Numbered from the stretch's first letter, positions 19,651 to 31,100 are shown. The stretch is DNA of 64,000 nucleotides from Aureococcus anophagefferens (GCF_000186865.1 NW_008705569.1:872143-936142), one strand, 5' to 3'. Translations and numbers: made by a program. The notes: a model not told the origin generated them from the letters alone.

Positions 19651-21557
19651 TCAGCTCAGCTCCTCGCACGCGTCGGCGACGGGGGGCTCGTAGCGGTGGA
19701 CGACGTCGATCGTGTCGCCCGTCTCGATGTCGAGGGAGCCGATCGTGGGCCCGCCGTCCAAGTCGCGGACGTCCGTCGGGTCGAAGACGAGCGCGCCGTC
19801 GCGGTAGTAGCGGAGGTTGTTGGCGTCGGCGCCGTGGCGGCGCACGAAGCCCCGCGCGACCTTGGAGAACTTCGTGTTGAGCTTCGTCTTGAAGTACGTG
19901 AACGCCGTGTCCAAACCGTTCGCGGGCGCGTCGCTCGGGTGCCGCAGGCGCAGCCCGACGTCCGAGACCTGCTCCCAGAGCTCCGTCGGCAGGTTCGCCC
20001 AGCGGGGCCGCGCGGCCTTGCGCCGGTAGAACGCGCTCCAGAACTCGTCCTTCTGCTTCTCGCGCCAGTCGATGCCGCGGCGCTCGCACTCCGAGACCCA
20101 GAGCGCCTCCGACGACTCGGACGCGATGAGCAGGCCCCAGCAGGCCAGCGCCGCCGACGTGACGTCGCGCGAGTCGAGGCAGTCGAGGATCGCGAGCTGC
20201 AAGGGATGGTGCAGGAGGAAGAGGCGGTGGTCGTCCCTCGCGGGGTCCCGGTCCCGGGCCTTCGCGCGCGCGAGGCGGCTCGACCGCGCCGACGCGAGCA
20301 GCGTGCTCTCGCCCGCGTCGCCGCGGCGCGGCTGGGCGCGCGGCGGCGACCCGGGCGGCTCCGGCGGCTCGGCGGCGCGGCGCCGCGGCGACGACCGGGG
20401 GCCCGCGGACGGCCCCGCGTCCGGCGGCGGCGCGCGGCGCCGGAGCTCGCGGTGCTCGAGCGACGACCGCAGCGCGCCGCGGAGCTTCGCGATCGCTTTC
20501 AGATCCAGGTGCAGCGTCGCCCACGTCGCCGACGCCGGGTCGCCGACGGCGACGCGAGCTTCCAGCTCGTCCGTCTTCTTCCGGTAGAAGCGGTCCAAGG
20601 CGTCTCCGAGCGACTCGCGCGACGCGAGGTCGCGCGCCGCGTAGGGCCCGGGCCCGAGGTCGGGCCGGATCTTCAGCGCGAAGCCCCGCTCCGGCAGGCG
20701 GTGCGTCGCCGCGACGTACACACCGCCGGACGCGACCTCCAGCGCGTGGCCGCCGACGACCGCGACGTGGCCCGGCGGCACCTGGGCAGCAAAAGAGTGA
20801 TTCGACGTCGCTTCAACGTGAGTGTTCCGCGCGCGCGCGTTCCAAAAACAGCCTCCACGCTTCGAGACCGTTCCGAGAGATGATCGCTCGTCCAAAAATC
20901 AGCCGAAACGAGTGGAAAATGGCCGAGATCGGAGCCTTTGAAGTTGGGAATTTCGCTCTCTTTTCCTGCCCTGGGCGGCACGGGCACGTCGCGCCACGCG
21001 CCCGCGCGATCCCGCACGGCGAAGGGCGCCGCGTCCGACCCGCCCAGAATCAGGCGCAGCAGCCCCGGCTCGACCGCGGGGCTCCGCGCGCCGCCGCCGG
21101 TGGCCGTGAAGACCGACCGGCTCCGGTCGACGCGGAGCTCGCGGTGGCCCGGCGGGAGCGTTAGAGCCAGGTGGTGCAGGATCGCCGCGCCGTAGGAGTG
21201 GCCGAGGAAAATCCCCGCGCAGACCGTCTTCGGGTTCCCGCAGAATTCTCTACAGTGGGGGCCGGGCACGGAGTACTGCTCGTCGGCGCCGCCGCGGTGG
21301 TAGCCCCTTAGGCGCCGCTTCCCGGACTGCGGGAGCGCGAAGGTCTGCCGCGCCCAGTCCACGAAGACGGACTCGAGGAAGAAGTCGGACGTCTCGTCCT
21401 CGCGGATGATCACGAAGCCGAACCGCGCGAGGGCCGGCGCCCAGGACGTCTCCAGCGGGAACTGGCGCAGCTGGCGCAGGGAGAGGCCCACGAGGGGCGA
21501 CTCCGGCGGCGACGCGGGGCGCCGCAGGTGGGGCGGCAGCTGCGACGACGCGTCCAT
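19651..21557 (-). CDS. Fusion of 2OG-Fe(II) oxygenase-like, F-box-like and ubiquitin-like domains
   Basis: Exons 21557-20982 and 20781-19651 give 568 residues. Residues about 30-250 resemble the isopenicillin-N-synthase/2OG fold: FGFVIIREDE, FVDWARQTFALPQSGKRRLRG, and after the splice VPPGHVAVVGGHALEVASGG followed by ATHRLP. The HxD iron-ligand pair is not obvious, so activity may be lost. After a Pro/Arg-rich linker comes an F-box-like segment (HPLQLAILDCLDSRDVTSAAL then ALWVSECERRGIDW). The C-terminus looks like a ubiquitin/SUMO-like domain (LRYYRDGALVFDPTDV, PTIGSLDIETGDTIDVVH). The combined arrangement is unusual. Domain assignments are by pattern and need profile searches. Confidence 0.5.
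20782..20981 (-). mobile_element. Introner, family A, forward relative to its host gene
   Basis: A perfect duplication GTGCCGCC lies at 20974-20981 and 20774-20781. On the minus strand the ends are CAGGGCAGGAAAAGAG and CTCTTTTGCTGCCCAG. Splicing joins WRDVP to VPPGHVAVV in frame. Length is 200 nt, phase 0. Confidence 0.95.
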
Positions 21558-21706
21558 CGGCGGCGAGGAGGACCGTCCTCGACGACGTCGGTCCCGCGAC
21601 GACGCGTTCGGCCGGGACCCGGAGGCGACGACGCCGAAGTCGGCGCTTGGTCGTGTTGCACAGACATTGCTGTGCAAGGCTGGGAGCCGGTGCCCAGCGC
21701 GGCGCG

Positions 21707-23799
21707 ATGGCGGGCAGCCTCCTTCTCTGGGCACTGTCCCTCGTCGCCCTCGCGTCGCCGGCGCCGCGGCCCGACACGGTCGCGGCGGCCCTGGACCCGC
21801 CCGACGACGACTACGTCGGTCGCGACCTGAAGCTCATCTCCCTGGACGTGACGACCTACGTCGTCGACGACGCCCTCGACGACCCCGAGGACGTCATCGC
21901 CTACGACCTCGACGGCGACGGCCAGCCCGAGATCCTGAGCGCCGCCGCGGGCTTCGTGTCCATCTCGAAGAAGCAGGGCGGCATGCTCGACTACGAGAAG
22001 GCCGTCGTCTACGCGGACGACGACCTGAGCGACGAGACGTACGAGGGCGACTACCTCTACCCCTGGACGCGGCGCGTCGTCGCGAACGCGAGCGGCCTGG
22101 ACCACGCCTTCACGCGCATCATGGGCGTCGACATGGACGGCGACGGCGACCTCGACGTCGTCGCCGCGGGTCTGGAGTGGGAGAAGCTCGCGTGGTACGA
22201 GAACACGCGGGGCAACGGCCTCTGGTGGGAGCTCCACGTCATCTACGAGTGGCCCGCCGACGCCATCCCGGGCAACTTCGACATCGAGGTCGGCGACCTC
22301 GACGGCGACGGCGACGTGGACGTGCTGACCGCGTCCTACTCAGGGCAGGAAAAGAGAGCGACATTCCCAACTTCAAAGGCTCCTATCTCGGCCGTGTTCC
22401 ACTCGTTTCGGCTGATTTCTGGACGAGCGATCATCTCTCGGAGCGCTCTCGACGCGTGGATGCTTTTTCCGGAACGCGCGCGCGCGGCACACTCATGTTG
22501 AAGCGAACTTGAATCACCCTTTTCCCGCCCAGGTCCTACTACACGGACACGGTCGCGTGGTACGAGGCGGCGCCGTCGGGTTCGGGCAACGGCACGAACT
22601 GGACCTACCACATGATCAGCGACCGCTTCCCGACCATCGGCGCGACGGGCGTCGCCCTCGCGGACATGAACGGCGACGGCAAGCTCGACGTTTTGGCCGC
22701 GTCGCTCGGCGACCGCTACATCGTCTGGTTCGACCGGCGATTAGACGCCGAGGACGCGTGGGACATCGTCGTCGTCGGCGACGGCGTCAACGGGCCCTAC
22801 GACACGCAGCCGCGCGACTTCGACGGCGACGGCGACACGGACGTGGTCTGCGCGTCGACGAACGACAACCGGCTCGCGTGGTACGAGAATTTGTCCGGCG
22901 ACGGCCGCTTCTGGCGCCTGCACGTGATCACGACGACGGCGCTGTCCGTCCACTCCATGTACGTCGCGGACATCGACGAGGACGGCGATTTGGATATTCT
23001 GTCGGCGAACTTCGCGGACGACGCCGTCGTCTGGTACGAGCAGTACGACGACGACCGGGGCCACCAGAGCTGGAGCCGGGGCGCCGTCGTCGAGGCGGGC
23101 GTCGACGGCGCGACGTCCGTCTTCGGCGTCGACATGGACGGCGACGCGGATTTAGATGTGGTGACGGCGTCGCTCTCCACGGAGGGCGTCGACAACGTCG
23201 CCTGGCACGACCTGAACCTCGTGCCCGCGCCGACGCCCGCGCCGACGATCACGTTCCGGCCGACGTCCGTGCCGACGTCGTCGCCGACGATCCTGCCCAG
23301 CGTCGCGCCGACCATCGAGGACCCGCTCAAGCCGACCGCGCGGCCGACGCACCGGCCGTCGCCCGTGCCGACGCCCAAGCCGACGCCGTTCCGCTACACG
23401 TGGCAGGACTTCGTCCGCGACTACCGGCTCTACATCGCGGGCATCATCGTCGGCGTCCTCGCCTGCTGCTGCTGCCACTGCTTCTGCAAGGCGCTCAAGC
23501 CCATCATCCTGCTCATGGAGCCCTACTACATGCCCACGGTCACGCACATGCACAAGAAGTGGAAGCGGTCGGAGACGCGGCGCATCATCTGCTACCCGTG
23601 CCCGGAGATCTGCCGGGGCCAGGAGCCCGAGGACCCGCTCTACCCGAAGGACGGCGTCGAGCTCCGCGGGGACTACGACATCCCCGTGCGCGTCGTCTAC
23701 GACGAGCCGCGGCGCAAGGGCAAGACGGAGCTCATCCAGACCGCGCCCCGCGAGATCACGTTCATCCAGCGCTTCGAGTTCTACTCGTGCTACAGTTAA
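21707..23799 (+). CDS. VCBS/FG-GAP-repeat surface protein with one transmembrane helix
   Basis: Exons 21707-22332 and 22533-23799 give 630 residues. A signal peptide (MAGSLLLWALSLVALASPA) precedes at least six FG-GAP/VCBS-type repeats with calcium-binding loops such as DLDGDGQPE, DMDGDGDLD, DLDGDGDVD, DMNGDGKLD, DFDGDGDTD and DIDEDGDLD. These build an integrin-alpha-like propeller outside the cell. A short PTPAPT-type linker follows, then a helix with a Cys cluster (GIIVGVLACCCCHCFCK) and a basic cytoplasmic tail. Inferred role: calcium-dependent adhesion or recognition at the cell surface. The TAA stop at 23797-23799 overlaps the stop codon of the convergent carrier gene. Confidence 0.82.
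22333..22532 (+). mobile_element. Introner, family A, forward orientation
   Basis: A perfect duplication GTCCTACT lies at 22333-22340 and 22533-22540. The ends are CAGGGCAGGAAAAGAG and CCCTTTTCCCGCCCAG. Splicing gives DVLTA-SYYTDTVAWYE in frame. Length is 200 nt, phase 2. Confidence 0.95.
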
Positions 23800-24671
23800 G
23801 ACGTCAGCCTATCGAGCCCCGCCTCGACGCGGAAGCGGGCGAAGTTGACCGCGAGGACCGCGTGGGCCGTGTAGAGCGCGCGGACGCACGCGGCGACACC
23901 CCAGAGCGGCCGGAGCCCGCCGTGGCGCAACGTCCCGCGCCACGCGTCGCCGAGCCCGCGGTACTCGCCGGCCTGGATCTTTGTCTTCAGCGCGTCCGCG
24001 GGATTGCTCAGGAATCCCGCGACGGCGCCCGCGACAAAGGACGAGGCGTCCGCCGACGCGTCGCAGCGCCGGGCCAGCGCCGGCGCGCCCAACAGCGCCA
24101 TCTGGAAGACCGACTCGCGCAGCAGCGTCGCCTCGTAGCCGCGGAGCAGGCGGCCGAGGCCGAACTCCCGCGCGACGCTCGCGCACGAGTGCGCGCCGCC
24201 GGAGAGCTGCGCCATGACCTTCGGGGCTTCGACGACGGTGATGAGCGCGCTGCCCAACACGCTCGACGCGGCGATGCACGCCGCCTCCTCGCCGGCGCCC
24301 TTGGGCCGCGCCGCGAGCGACGCGCCGTCCGGCCGCGACGCGATGACGAACCGCTCGGTCTGCGCGTAGGTCGCCAGCGTCGCGAAGAGGTAGGGGAAGC
24401 GGCCGACGGCGACGACCGCGTGGCCCGCGAAGAGCTGCCAGGCCCGGAAGCTCGTCGCGTTGGCGCCGTAGAGCGACGCCCGGAGCGGCCAGCGCGCCTG
24501 GAGCCGCGTCGACACGGTGTCGAGCACGATGCCGCCCGAGTAGACCTGGAAGCAGCTCGCGAGGCCCGCGCAGACGCCCTGGCCGAGGATGCCCTTGCTG
24601 AAGGTTTTTTTGGGTGTTTGTGCGAGGCGCTCGTCCTCGTAGAAGTGGAGGGCCGTGGGCCGGCGCTCCAT
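23796..24671 (-). CDS. Mitochondrial carrier family protein
   Basis: A 291-residue protein, about the usual length; ATG at 24671. Three repeats are visible, each with a remnant of the PxD/ExxK/R signature: LDTVSTRLQ in repeat 1 (Pro lost), VEAPKVMAQL in repeat 2 and SNPADALKTKIQ in repeat 3 (canonical), with Gly-rich helices before each (AGAVAGFLS). Expected location is the mitochondrial inner membrane. The substrate cannot be assigned because the contact residues are divergent. Confidence 0.7.
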   Translation of the reverse strand: MERRPTALHFYEDERLAQTPKKTFSKGILGQGVCAGLASCFQVYSGGIVLDTVSTRLQARWPLRASLYGANATSFRAWQLFAGHAVVAVGRFPYLFATLATYAQTERFVIASRPDGASLAARPKGAGEEAACIAASSVLGSALITVVEAPKVMAQLSGGAHSCASVAREFGLGRLLRGYEATLLRESVFQMALLGAPALARRCDASADASSFVAGAVAGFLSNPADALKTKIQAGEYRGLGDAWRGTLRHGGLRPLWGVAACVRALYTAHAVLAVNFARFRVEAGLDRLTS

Positions 24672-25790
24672 CGTCTCTTGGTGTGGATGGGGCTGCTGCT
24701 CGTTGGAGCTGGCTGCGGCAGTGCTAGCAGGATGCCAGCGTTCGAGGGCGATGAATCGTACGCGCGGGGCAGCTATCAGCAGCATCAGCTGCGATGTGCA
24801 ACTTGATCAAAACTTGATAACGCCGAAGCTTATGGGGCGGTCCTCCGGGGTGCGCGGAGGTGGTTTCGCGCAGCGGCCGGTGGTGGGGCCCGCCGCGTCG
24901 GCTCCGGTGGGCGCCCGGGGCGGAGCACCCCGCTGCGCGCGTCGATTGGGCGGCGGGGCGCCGAGCGCGAGGACTTGCAGGGCTTGGCCATCGGCGCGAC
25001 GTCGCCCACGGGCCCGGGGGGCTGCCGCGCGCGCTCGCTTCGTTCGGATGCCTTCGACGTGAGTCTCGGAGGGAGCTGGTGGGGTCGGCGCCCTCGGTGG
25101 CTTCGGTGTGCGGGCTTCGATGTGCCCGTGTCCATTCGTTTCTCTGCATTCTGCAGCGTCTCCTCGTAGCGTGGCGCTCTGTGCGGTTCCGTCGGCGTCG
25201 GCGTCTTTGCTCTCCGGTCCCGCTGACTACGGGTGTCCTCTTCGGCGGTGCCCTCGGCTAGCCACTTGTGGTCCTGAGGTTGAATCGGCCTAGTCGAGCC
25301 GGACGTCCTGCCCGTCGGGTGCGGGTGCCTTCGTTCTCAACCTCCCCCGGTCCACGGAGAGTCCGTTGAGTGTCGTCTGAATGAGGCGACTCAGGATGCT
25401 ACTGCCTTGCGCCAATCCCGGCGTGCTCTCGGCGTGGCGGTCGGTACCAGGCTTGGCGCGAGTGTACCGCCGCCACACCTCCGATCCGAGTGCACGCGCG
25501 ATCTTTGGGTCGGAGGAAGGGGCCGGTGTGGGAACGCCAACCCCCCGGCTACGCCTCCGTCTGAGCCTCCGGGCGGGGTCTTCGGGTGCGCACCCCCTTC
25601 AATAACTTGGTCAACTTGATCAACAAGCCCAATCAGGCTTTTTAACCACAGCATGGGAGGCTTTGAGCCCAGCGTTTCGCGCTGCGTGTAGAACCGCGGC
25701 TGCCAAGGGAAGCGCACGCAGCCGTCGGCGAGGGAGCTCCGGTACTGCTCCACGGGCCGATCCATTCACATCGAACATTCACCAAAGCAC
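24672..25790. other. Atypical intergenic region, 1.1 kb, possible degenerate retroelement
   Basis: No intact gene is supported. The sequence is less GC-biased than the genes around it. It is bracketed by similar AT-rich motifs (CAACTTGATCAAAACTTGAT at about 24799 and ACTTGGTCAACTTGATCAAC at about 25604). A short minus-strand frame at 25290-25478 reads GLAQGSSILSRLIQTTLNGL, faintly like the reverse-transcriptase 'QGxxxS' region; it is too short and isolated to call. Confidence 0.3.
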
Positions 25791-26993
25791 ATGCTCCTCG
25801 CGCGCCGCTGTGCGCGCGTCGCGCTCACGCGCCGCCACGCCTGGCCGCGCTGCATCAGCAGCGACTTCGGCGCGAGGAACGGCACGCCCATCTCCAACAA
25901 GGGCGCCGTGCTCGGCGCCGTCGACGACGCGCTCGGCGTCGGGCGGCCGCCGGACCTCGAGGTGCTGCTCACCGAGCACCTCACGGACGTGTCGACGCCG
26001 TTTAGCGAGGCCGTGCACGCGGGCCTGCTCCGCTACGGCCACGTCGCCGTGCGCTATACCACGAGCGACGGCGCGCAGCGCGTTATGAACATCCTCGGCG
26101 GCGTCGAGGGCGCGGACATGGTCAACTTCGTCGACCCGTCGGACTACGTCTACGGCACGCGCGGCTGGGAGACCTACGCGCAGCAGGGCGGCGCGTACAA
26201 CCGCGACTTCGTCGGCCTGCGGGTCGAGCGGTGTTCGCCGGGCGCGATCGACGCCATGCACGCGTTCTTCGAAGCCCTGGACGTGCGCACGAAGATCGAT
26301 GTCGGGGCCGCGCGCTTCCAGCTCGTGGAGGCGCGCCTCGGCGCGCTCGCGGACCAGGTGCCGCCGCCGTTCGGCGACGCGCTCCGCCGGGGCCTCGACG
26401 GCGTGCGGCGGTCCACGGAGTTCCTCTCGCGCGGCGACGACGGCGGCGACGCCGACGACCTGCTGGCCCGGGGCCGCCGCGTCGTCGGCGACGTGCGCCG
26501 CGCGCGGTGGACGGCTGGAAATTGCGCGCAGTGGACGTCATCCGGCGTCGTCTTCGCGGGTCTCCTCAAGCGCCGGCGGCTCTTTCCCAAGGCGATCCTG
26601 ATCGAACTGTTGGAGTCGGAGTACCTGCGCCACGGGCGGCCGGACAACGTCCACGTCGTCGTGTACAAGCACGTGGCGCACGCGCCGCCGTACATGCCCA
26701 AGTACCGCCCGCTGCGGCCGAGCTACGTGCACCCGTTGAACCCCGTGCGGAACCACGTCTACGGGAACATGGAGGCCTTCGCCGACGTCGTCGTCGAGGT
26801 GCCCGCGGGCAGCGACGCGGCCGTCGTGTCGCGGAACCCGTCGCCGCGGCGGCCGCCGCGGTGGATGCCCTACTGGCGCGCGGCGGTCATCGGTGGCCCG
26901 ACGCTCGTGCTCGTGGGCGCCGTGGACCACATCGGGCCCATGGGCCCGATGGCCGCGGCCATCTGGCTGGGGGCGAACTGGTGGTTGCATTAG
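25791..26993 (+). CDS. Unrecognised protein with possible permuted papain-like (LRAT/NlpC-like) core
   Basis: A 400-residue protein; ATG at 25791. The N-terminus (MLLARRCARVALTRRHAW) is Arg-rich and lacks acidic residues, suggesting mitochondrial import. A His in RYGHVAVRYTT is followed much later by a Cys in AGNCAQWTSSGVVFAGLL. A His-strand preceding a helix-start Cys is the order seen in circularly permuted NlpC/P60 and LRAT-type proteins. The C-terminus holds one or two hydrophobic segments (VIGGPTLVLVGAVDHIG; AAAIWLGANWWLH). No family was recognised with confidence; the catalytic idea is inference only. Confidence 0.6.
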   Translation: MLLARRCARVALTRRHAWPRCISSDFGARNGTPISNKGAVLGAVDDALGVGRPPDLEVLLTEHLTDVSTPFSEAVHAGLLRYGHVAVRYTTSDGAQRVMNILGGVEGADMVNFVDPSDYVYGTRGWETYAQQGGAYNRDFVGLRVERCSPGAIDAMHAFFEALDVRTKIDVGAARFQLVEARLGALADQVPPPFGDALRRGLDGVRRSTEFLSRGDDGGDADDLLARGRRVVGDVRRARWTAGNCAQWTSSGVVFAGLLKRRRLFPKAILIELLESEYLRHGRPDNVHVVVYKHVAHAPPYMPKYRPLRPSYVHPLNPVRNHVYGNMEAFADVVVEVPAGSDAAVVSRNPSPRRPPRWMPYWRAAVIGGPTLVLVGAVDHIGPMGPMAAAIWLGANWWLH

Positions 26994-27192
26994 AGTTTGT
27001 AGCTGTGGACTTCTCCGGACGAGGCCTCGGAGTCCGACGCCTTCTGCCTCGATGAGGCTTCGATGAAGGCCTCGATGAACCCGGCTTCGCCTCGAATAAG
27101 CACATTTACGAGGAACGCCCCCATCCGGATATCCTCGAGGATATCTGTGTCGCGCGACGGGCGTGAAGACTTGCGTCCATTTCGCTCGGATA

Positions 27193-28104
27193 ATGGCGTC
27201 TACACGTCTGAACCTACAACAACTTCTTCAGGACGTCGTGCATCAGCTCGGCAAAGAGGAGCGGATCAAGTTCCGCGAGTTCGTTCATGATCTCAAGGCC
27301 AAGCGCGACGCGGGCGAAATCCCGTCGCTCTCCGAGGCGTTGCTGAAGGGCGGGGAGGGCGTCGTCGGCGCCGAGATCTGGCGCCGCGCCTTGGAGAAGC
27401 AGGCGTCGCGGTCCAACGTGAACCGTATGCCCGCGACGGCCGCCGCGTCGGCGCTCGCGGAATCGTCGACGGAGACCCTGGACGGTCCCGCGGTCGAACG
27501 CGCTTTGATGGATGCCGCATTCCGGCGCGACGGCGGCGAGCCCATGACCGCGGAGGTCCCAGTCGGGACTCCGCGCGGCGACGCGAAGCTCCGAGCCATG
27601 CAGTCGCGGTGGCTCAAGCCGGCGGTCGCGCCCGTCGTCGTGGCCGCCGCGCCCCCGCCGCCGCTCCACGGTCATGGGCTCGCCGCCGTGGAGACGCTCT
27701 CTACGGCAGCCGTCAAGACCATCTGGTCCGAACTCGCGGAGCTCAAAGCCAAAGTGGCACGCCTCGAAACGCACGCTCGAGACGACGACGACGCCGCGGT
27801 CGATCTCACGGATGGCGTCGACGAAGACGTGCAGCACCGCCACAAACGCTCGCGCCTTGGAGAAGCGCACGACGCGGAGACGACGGCGCACCTCGCGCAC
27901 GTCAAGTCGGAGAAGGTCGCGGCCATCGAGGAGAAGAAGGAAGCGCTGGAGGAGAAGGAGGACGCGCAGGAGACGTTGGGCTACCAGGTCCGGACGACCA
28001 ACGCCCTGCACTCGAAGATCGACGACCTCATCGCGCTCGCGCTCGAGAGCGGCGCGGACCCCGCGGCCGTGAACGCGATCCGCGACCGGCCGAACTACCA
28101 GTAG
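27193..28104 (+). CDS. Coiled-coil protein of unknown function
   Basis: A 303-residue protein; ATG at 27193. The N-terminal third is helical (LNLQQLLQDVVHQLGKEERI). A low-complexity Ala/Pro middle follows. The C-terminal half has a strong coiled coil (KSEKVAAIEEKKEALEEKED) preceded by an acidic tract and a basic HKRSRL stretch. No enzymatic motif is visible. The coding sequence has lower GC than its neighbours. It ends 48 nt before the stop of the convergent gene at 28153. Confidence 0.6.
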   Translation: MASTRLNLQQLLQDVVHQLGKEERIKFREFVHDLKAKRDAGEIPSLSEALLKGGEGVVGAEIWRRALEKQASRSNVNRMPATAAASALAESSTETLDGPAVERALMDAAFRRDGGEPMTAEVPVGTPRGDAKLRAMQSRWLKPAVAPVVVAAAPPPPLHGHGLAAVETLSTAAVKTIWSELAELKAKVARLETHARDDDDAAVDLTDGVDEDVQHRHKRSRLGEAHDAETTAHLAHVKSEKVAAIEEKKEALEEKEDAQETLGYQVRTTNALHSKIDDLIALALESGADPAAVNAIRDRPNYQ

Positions 28105-28152
28105 GTCGAGGCCGGACACTTCTACACTTGTAAATAACGACACCACTGAAAA

Positions 28153-31100
28153 TTACTTCCCGCCCCGCCGCCGCAGCGCCCGCAGGAGCGGGCTCGCGTG
28201 GGGCCGGTGGTCCGCGCGCTTCCGGAGCGCCGCGACGTGGACGTTGCCGTGCGTCCGGCTCAGCACGGGCATGTGCTCGAAGTACTCGTCCTGCGTCGCC
28301 CGCGACACGCCGCGCGTCTTGAAGAGGGGCGGCGAGAAGAAGTAGAGCACGAACAGGGCGAACAAGTAGTTGAGCGGGAGGACCGCGGCCGTCACCGCGA
28401 ACAACAACAGGCCCGCGACGAAGAGCCACGTGCGGTCCGGGTCCGCCCAGCGGTGGAGCGCGCGGCACTGGAGGAGGTAGGTGTTGTACTCGTGGAGCTT
28501 CGCCTGGGCCTTGCCGAGGCCCTGGCGCAGCTCGCGGAGCTGGCCGAAGACGCCGAACTCGTGCGCGAGATGTTGCAGCTGCGACTTCGCGGGCGACCGG
28601 TCCACGGACGGCTGGTCGCCCAACAGCCCGTCGTCCGCCGGCGCCTCGGGCGGCAACGAGCCGCCGGGCTTCGCCGGCGTCGACGGCAGCGACAGGCGCC
28701 GCGCGAGGTTCGCGATGACGCCCGGCTCGTCGTCCTTGCCGGCGCCCCTGGCCTCGCGCCTGTCGACGCCGACGCGCCGCTTGTGCGCCCGGCGCTTGCC
28801 CCGCTCCGCCTCGACGGCCGCGCCGTAGAAGACGACGAAGGCCGCGTAGGCCAGGGCCAGCAGGCAGGGGAGCCAGGCCAGCGCGTCCGCGTACGCGACG
28901 AGCAGCAGGCCCCCGCAGAGCCCGCCCGACGCCGCGGGCCGGTCCCAGCGCCGCAGCGACACGGCCGTGTCGTAGAAGCCGTCCCAGATGGGGTCCACGT
29001 GGGCCCAGAAGACGTGCCACTCGTCGCGGAAGCGCGCCGGCGCGAAGGACCGCACCTCCTTGGCCCACCGCCGATCGAGGTCGTCGGACCGCGCCGCGAA
29101 GACGAGCAGCCCCCGCAGCCAGGACCGGTCCTCCATGCGCGCGCAGCAGCCGTCGTCCACGCTCGCGTCGCGCCGCAGGAAGACGCCCTCGCCGACGAGG
29201 TAGTCCGCGAGGGGCTTCGACGGCTCGCGCTCGCGCCGCGCGGCGGAGAAGAACGCGAGGCCCTTGGGCAACCGCCGGCAGGCCTTGAGCAGCGCCGCCC
29301 GTCGGAGCACGTTCGCCGCGGCCCACAGACCGCCGGGCCGCCGCCGCGCCTCGAAGAGGGGGCCCTGGGACGGGAACCGGCGCGCGTCGTCGCGGACCAG
29401 CAGAGCAACGTCCGCGGAGTACGCGGGCGCCAACACGAACCCCGGCGGCGCGTAGTCCCTCAAAGCGGCACCGTCGCGCGCCGCGACGGCCCGGTCGAAG
29501 CGCACCGCGGCGACGAGCTCGACGACGGACTCGAGCCACAGATGCTCGCGGTCGCGCTTCCTCCGGTCCCTGCGGAGCCGCGGTAGGAACACGGCGTACT
29601 CGGACGCGCGCGCGCACTCGTAGCGCTGGCCCTCGTCGTCGGGGTGGCCGTTGGACGACGGCCGCCGCCGCGCCTTCCGCGGCCGGTCCTCCAAGCCCAG
29701 CGCGACCGCGTCCTCGACGTCGGAGCCGTCGGCGTCGGCCTCGTGGCGCCTGGCCTCGGGCAGCGGCGGCCCGTCGGCCTCGCGGAGCGCCTCGAGACTC
29801 AGCAGGGGCTGGTGGAAGGTGCTGTCGTTGCCGAAGATGCGGCCGCCGCCGGGGTAGGCGCCCAGCGGCGACAGCGTGTCCTCGGGCTCCTCCTCGTCCT
29901 TCGACTTTGCGCCCAGCCGGATCGTGTGCACCTCGGCCTTCTTCAGCACGAACGCCGCCTCGCCGCGCTCCGCCGGCGACGCCGACTCCACGAAGTCCAG
30001 CGGGATGAGGCGCACCGTCGCGTCCTGGGGCCGGTGGAGCAGCAAGTGGCGGTTCGTGAGGTAGAGCACGCCGCCGCGGTGAGCTCCCTTGCTCCCCTCG
30101 CGCTCCGGCCGCTTGGGCTCCCCCGCCACGGGCGACACATAGGCGTCGTTCGGGTCCGGCGCCTCGAGGAAGCACTCGCCCTCGTCGAGCACGTCCGTCG
30201 CGTAGTCCTCGCGGAGCGCGAGCATCTCGTATTTGTCCAAACCCAACTTCACGCGCAGATCGTCCCACGCGTCGCGCTCGACGCCGGGCACGGCCCCGAA
30301 GGACTCGCGCGCGCCGTCGCAGTAGCGCCGGAAGGCGTCGTAGCCCAGCAGGCTCGACGTGCCCTGGATGGGCTCCGCGGCCCGCCGGCTCGTCTGCACG
30401 TTCGCCGACGCGCGTTTCGCGGCCGCGTCGCGCGACGACTTCAGCCCCTTCGCCTGCGCCTCGTAGAGCAGCTCGGAGACGACGGCGCCGGCGTCGGCGG
30501 CGGCCCGCGTGAGCCCCTTCTTCGCCGACGTGTAGGCCTTGAGCCCGCCGATCTTGCCCAACAGGTTCTTCCCGAGGAAGTCCTCGTCGACGTCGCCGCG
30601 GGGGCTCTCCGTCTTCCCCAGCGACAGCACCTTCGTCAGGCCCGTGTTCTGCGCCACGGTCTGCGGCGAGTCGCGCGCGCCGCCCGCGGCCTGGGACGCG
30701 AGCAGCGCGTCGTAGACGAGGTCCGCGACGTAGCAGTCGCAAAGCGGGACGAGCCGCTGGCCCGCGAGCGCCGTGAACGCGCCGCGGTCCACGCCGCCGC
30801 CGCCGCTGCCCCGGGGCACGAGCAGGCCGTAGGCCGCCTCGGGCAGCTTGAGCACGACGCCCGGGTTCGCCGACAACGCGATGAGCCGCGCCTCGCGGTC
30901 CTTCTCGTCCGAGACCTCGCGCGGCTTCTCCGTGGGCCGCTCCGACGGGCTCCGGCTCGGCGGCCGCGGCTTCTCGACGGGCTCCTCGTCGCAGGGCTCC
31001 TCGGTCGTCGGACCCGCCGCGTCGTCGTCGCCGCCGTCGTCGACGACCGGCAACGGCTCGACTTTCAGCGCGGCCGCGGCTTCGAGCGCGGCGACCCACT

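Noticed and set aside
25290..25478. Reverse-transcriptase fragment
   Set aside because: Only one loose motif, no YxDD box and no flanking domains; kept as a weak note, not a feature.
28028..31099. 1023-residue open frame inside the PDZ/PH gene, different frame of the same strand
   Set aside because: Arg/Ala/Gly-rich composition with no domain; a by-product of high GC at codon position 3. The same applies to long shadows at 41394-44375, 11872-13440 and 13524-15983.
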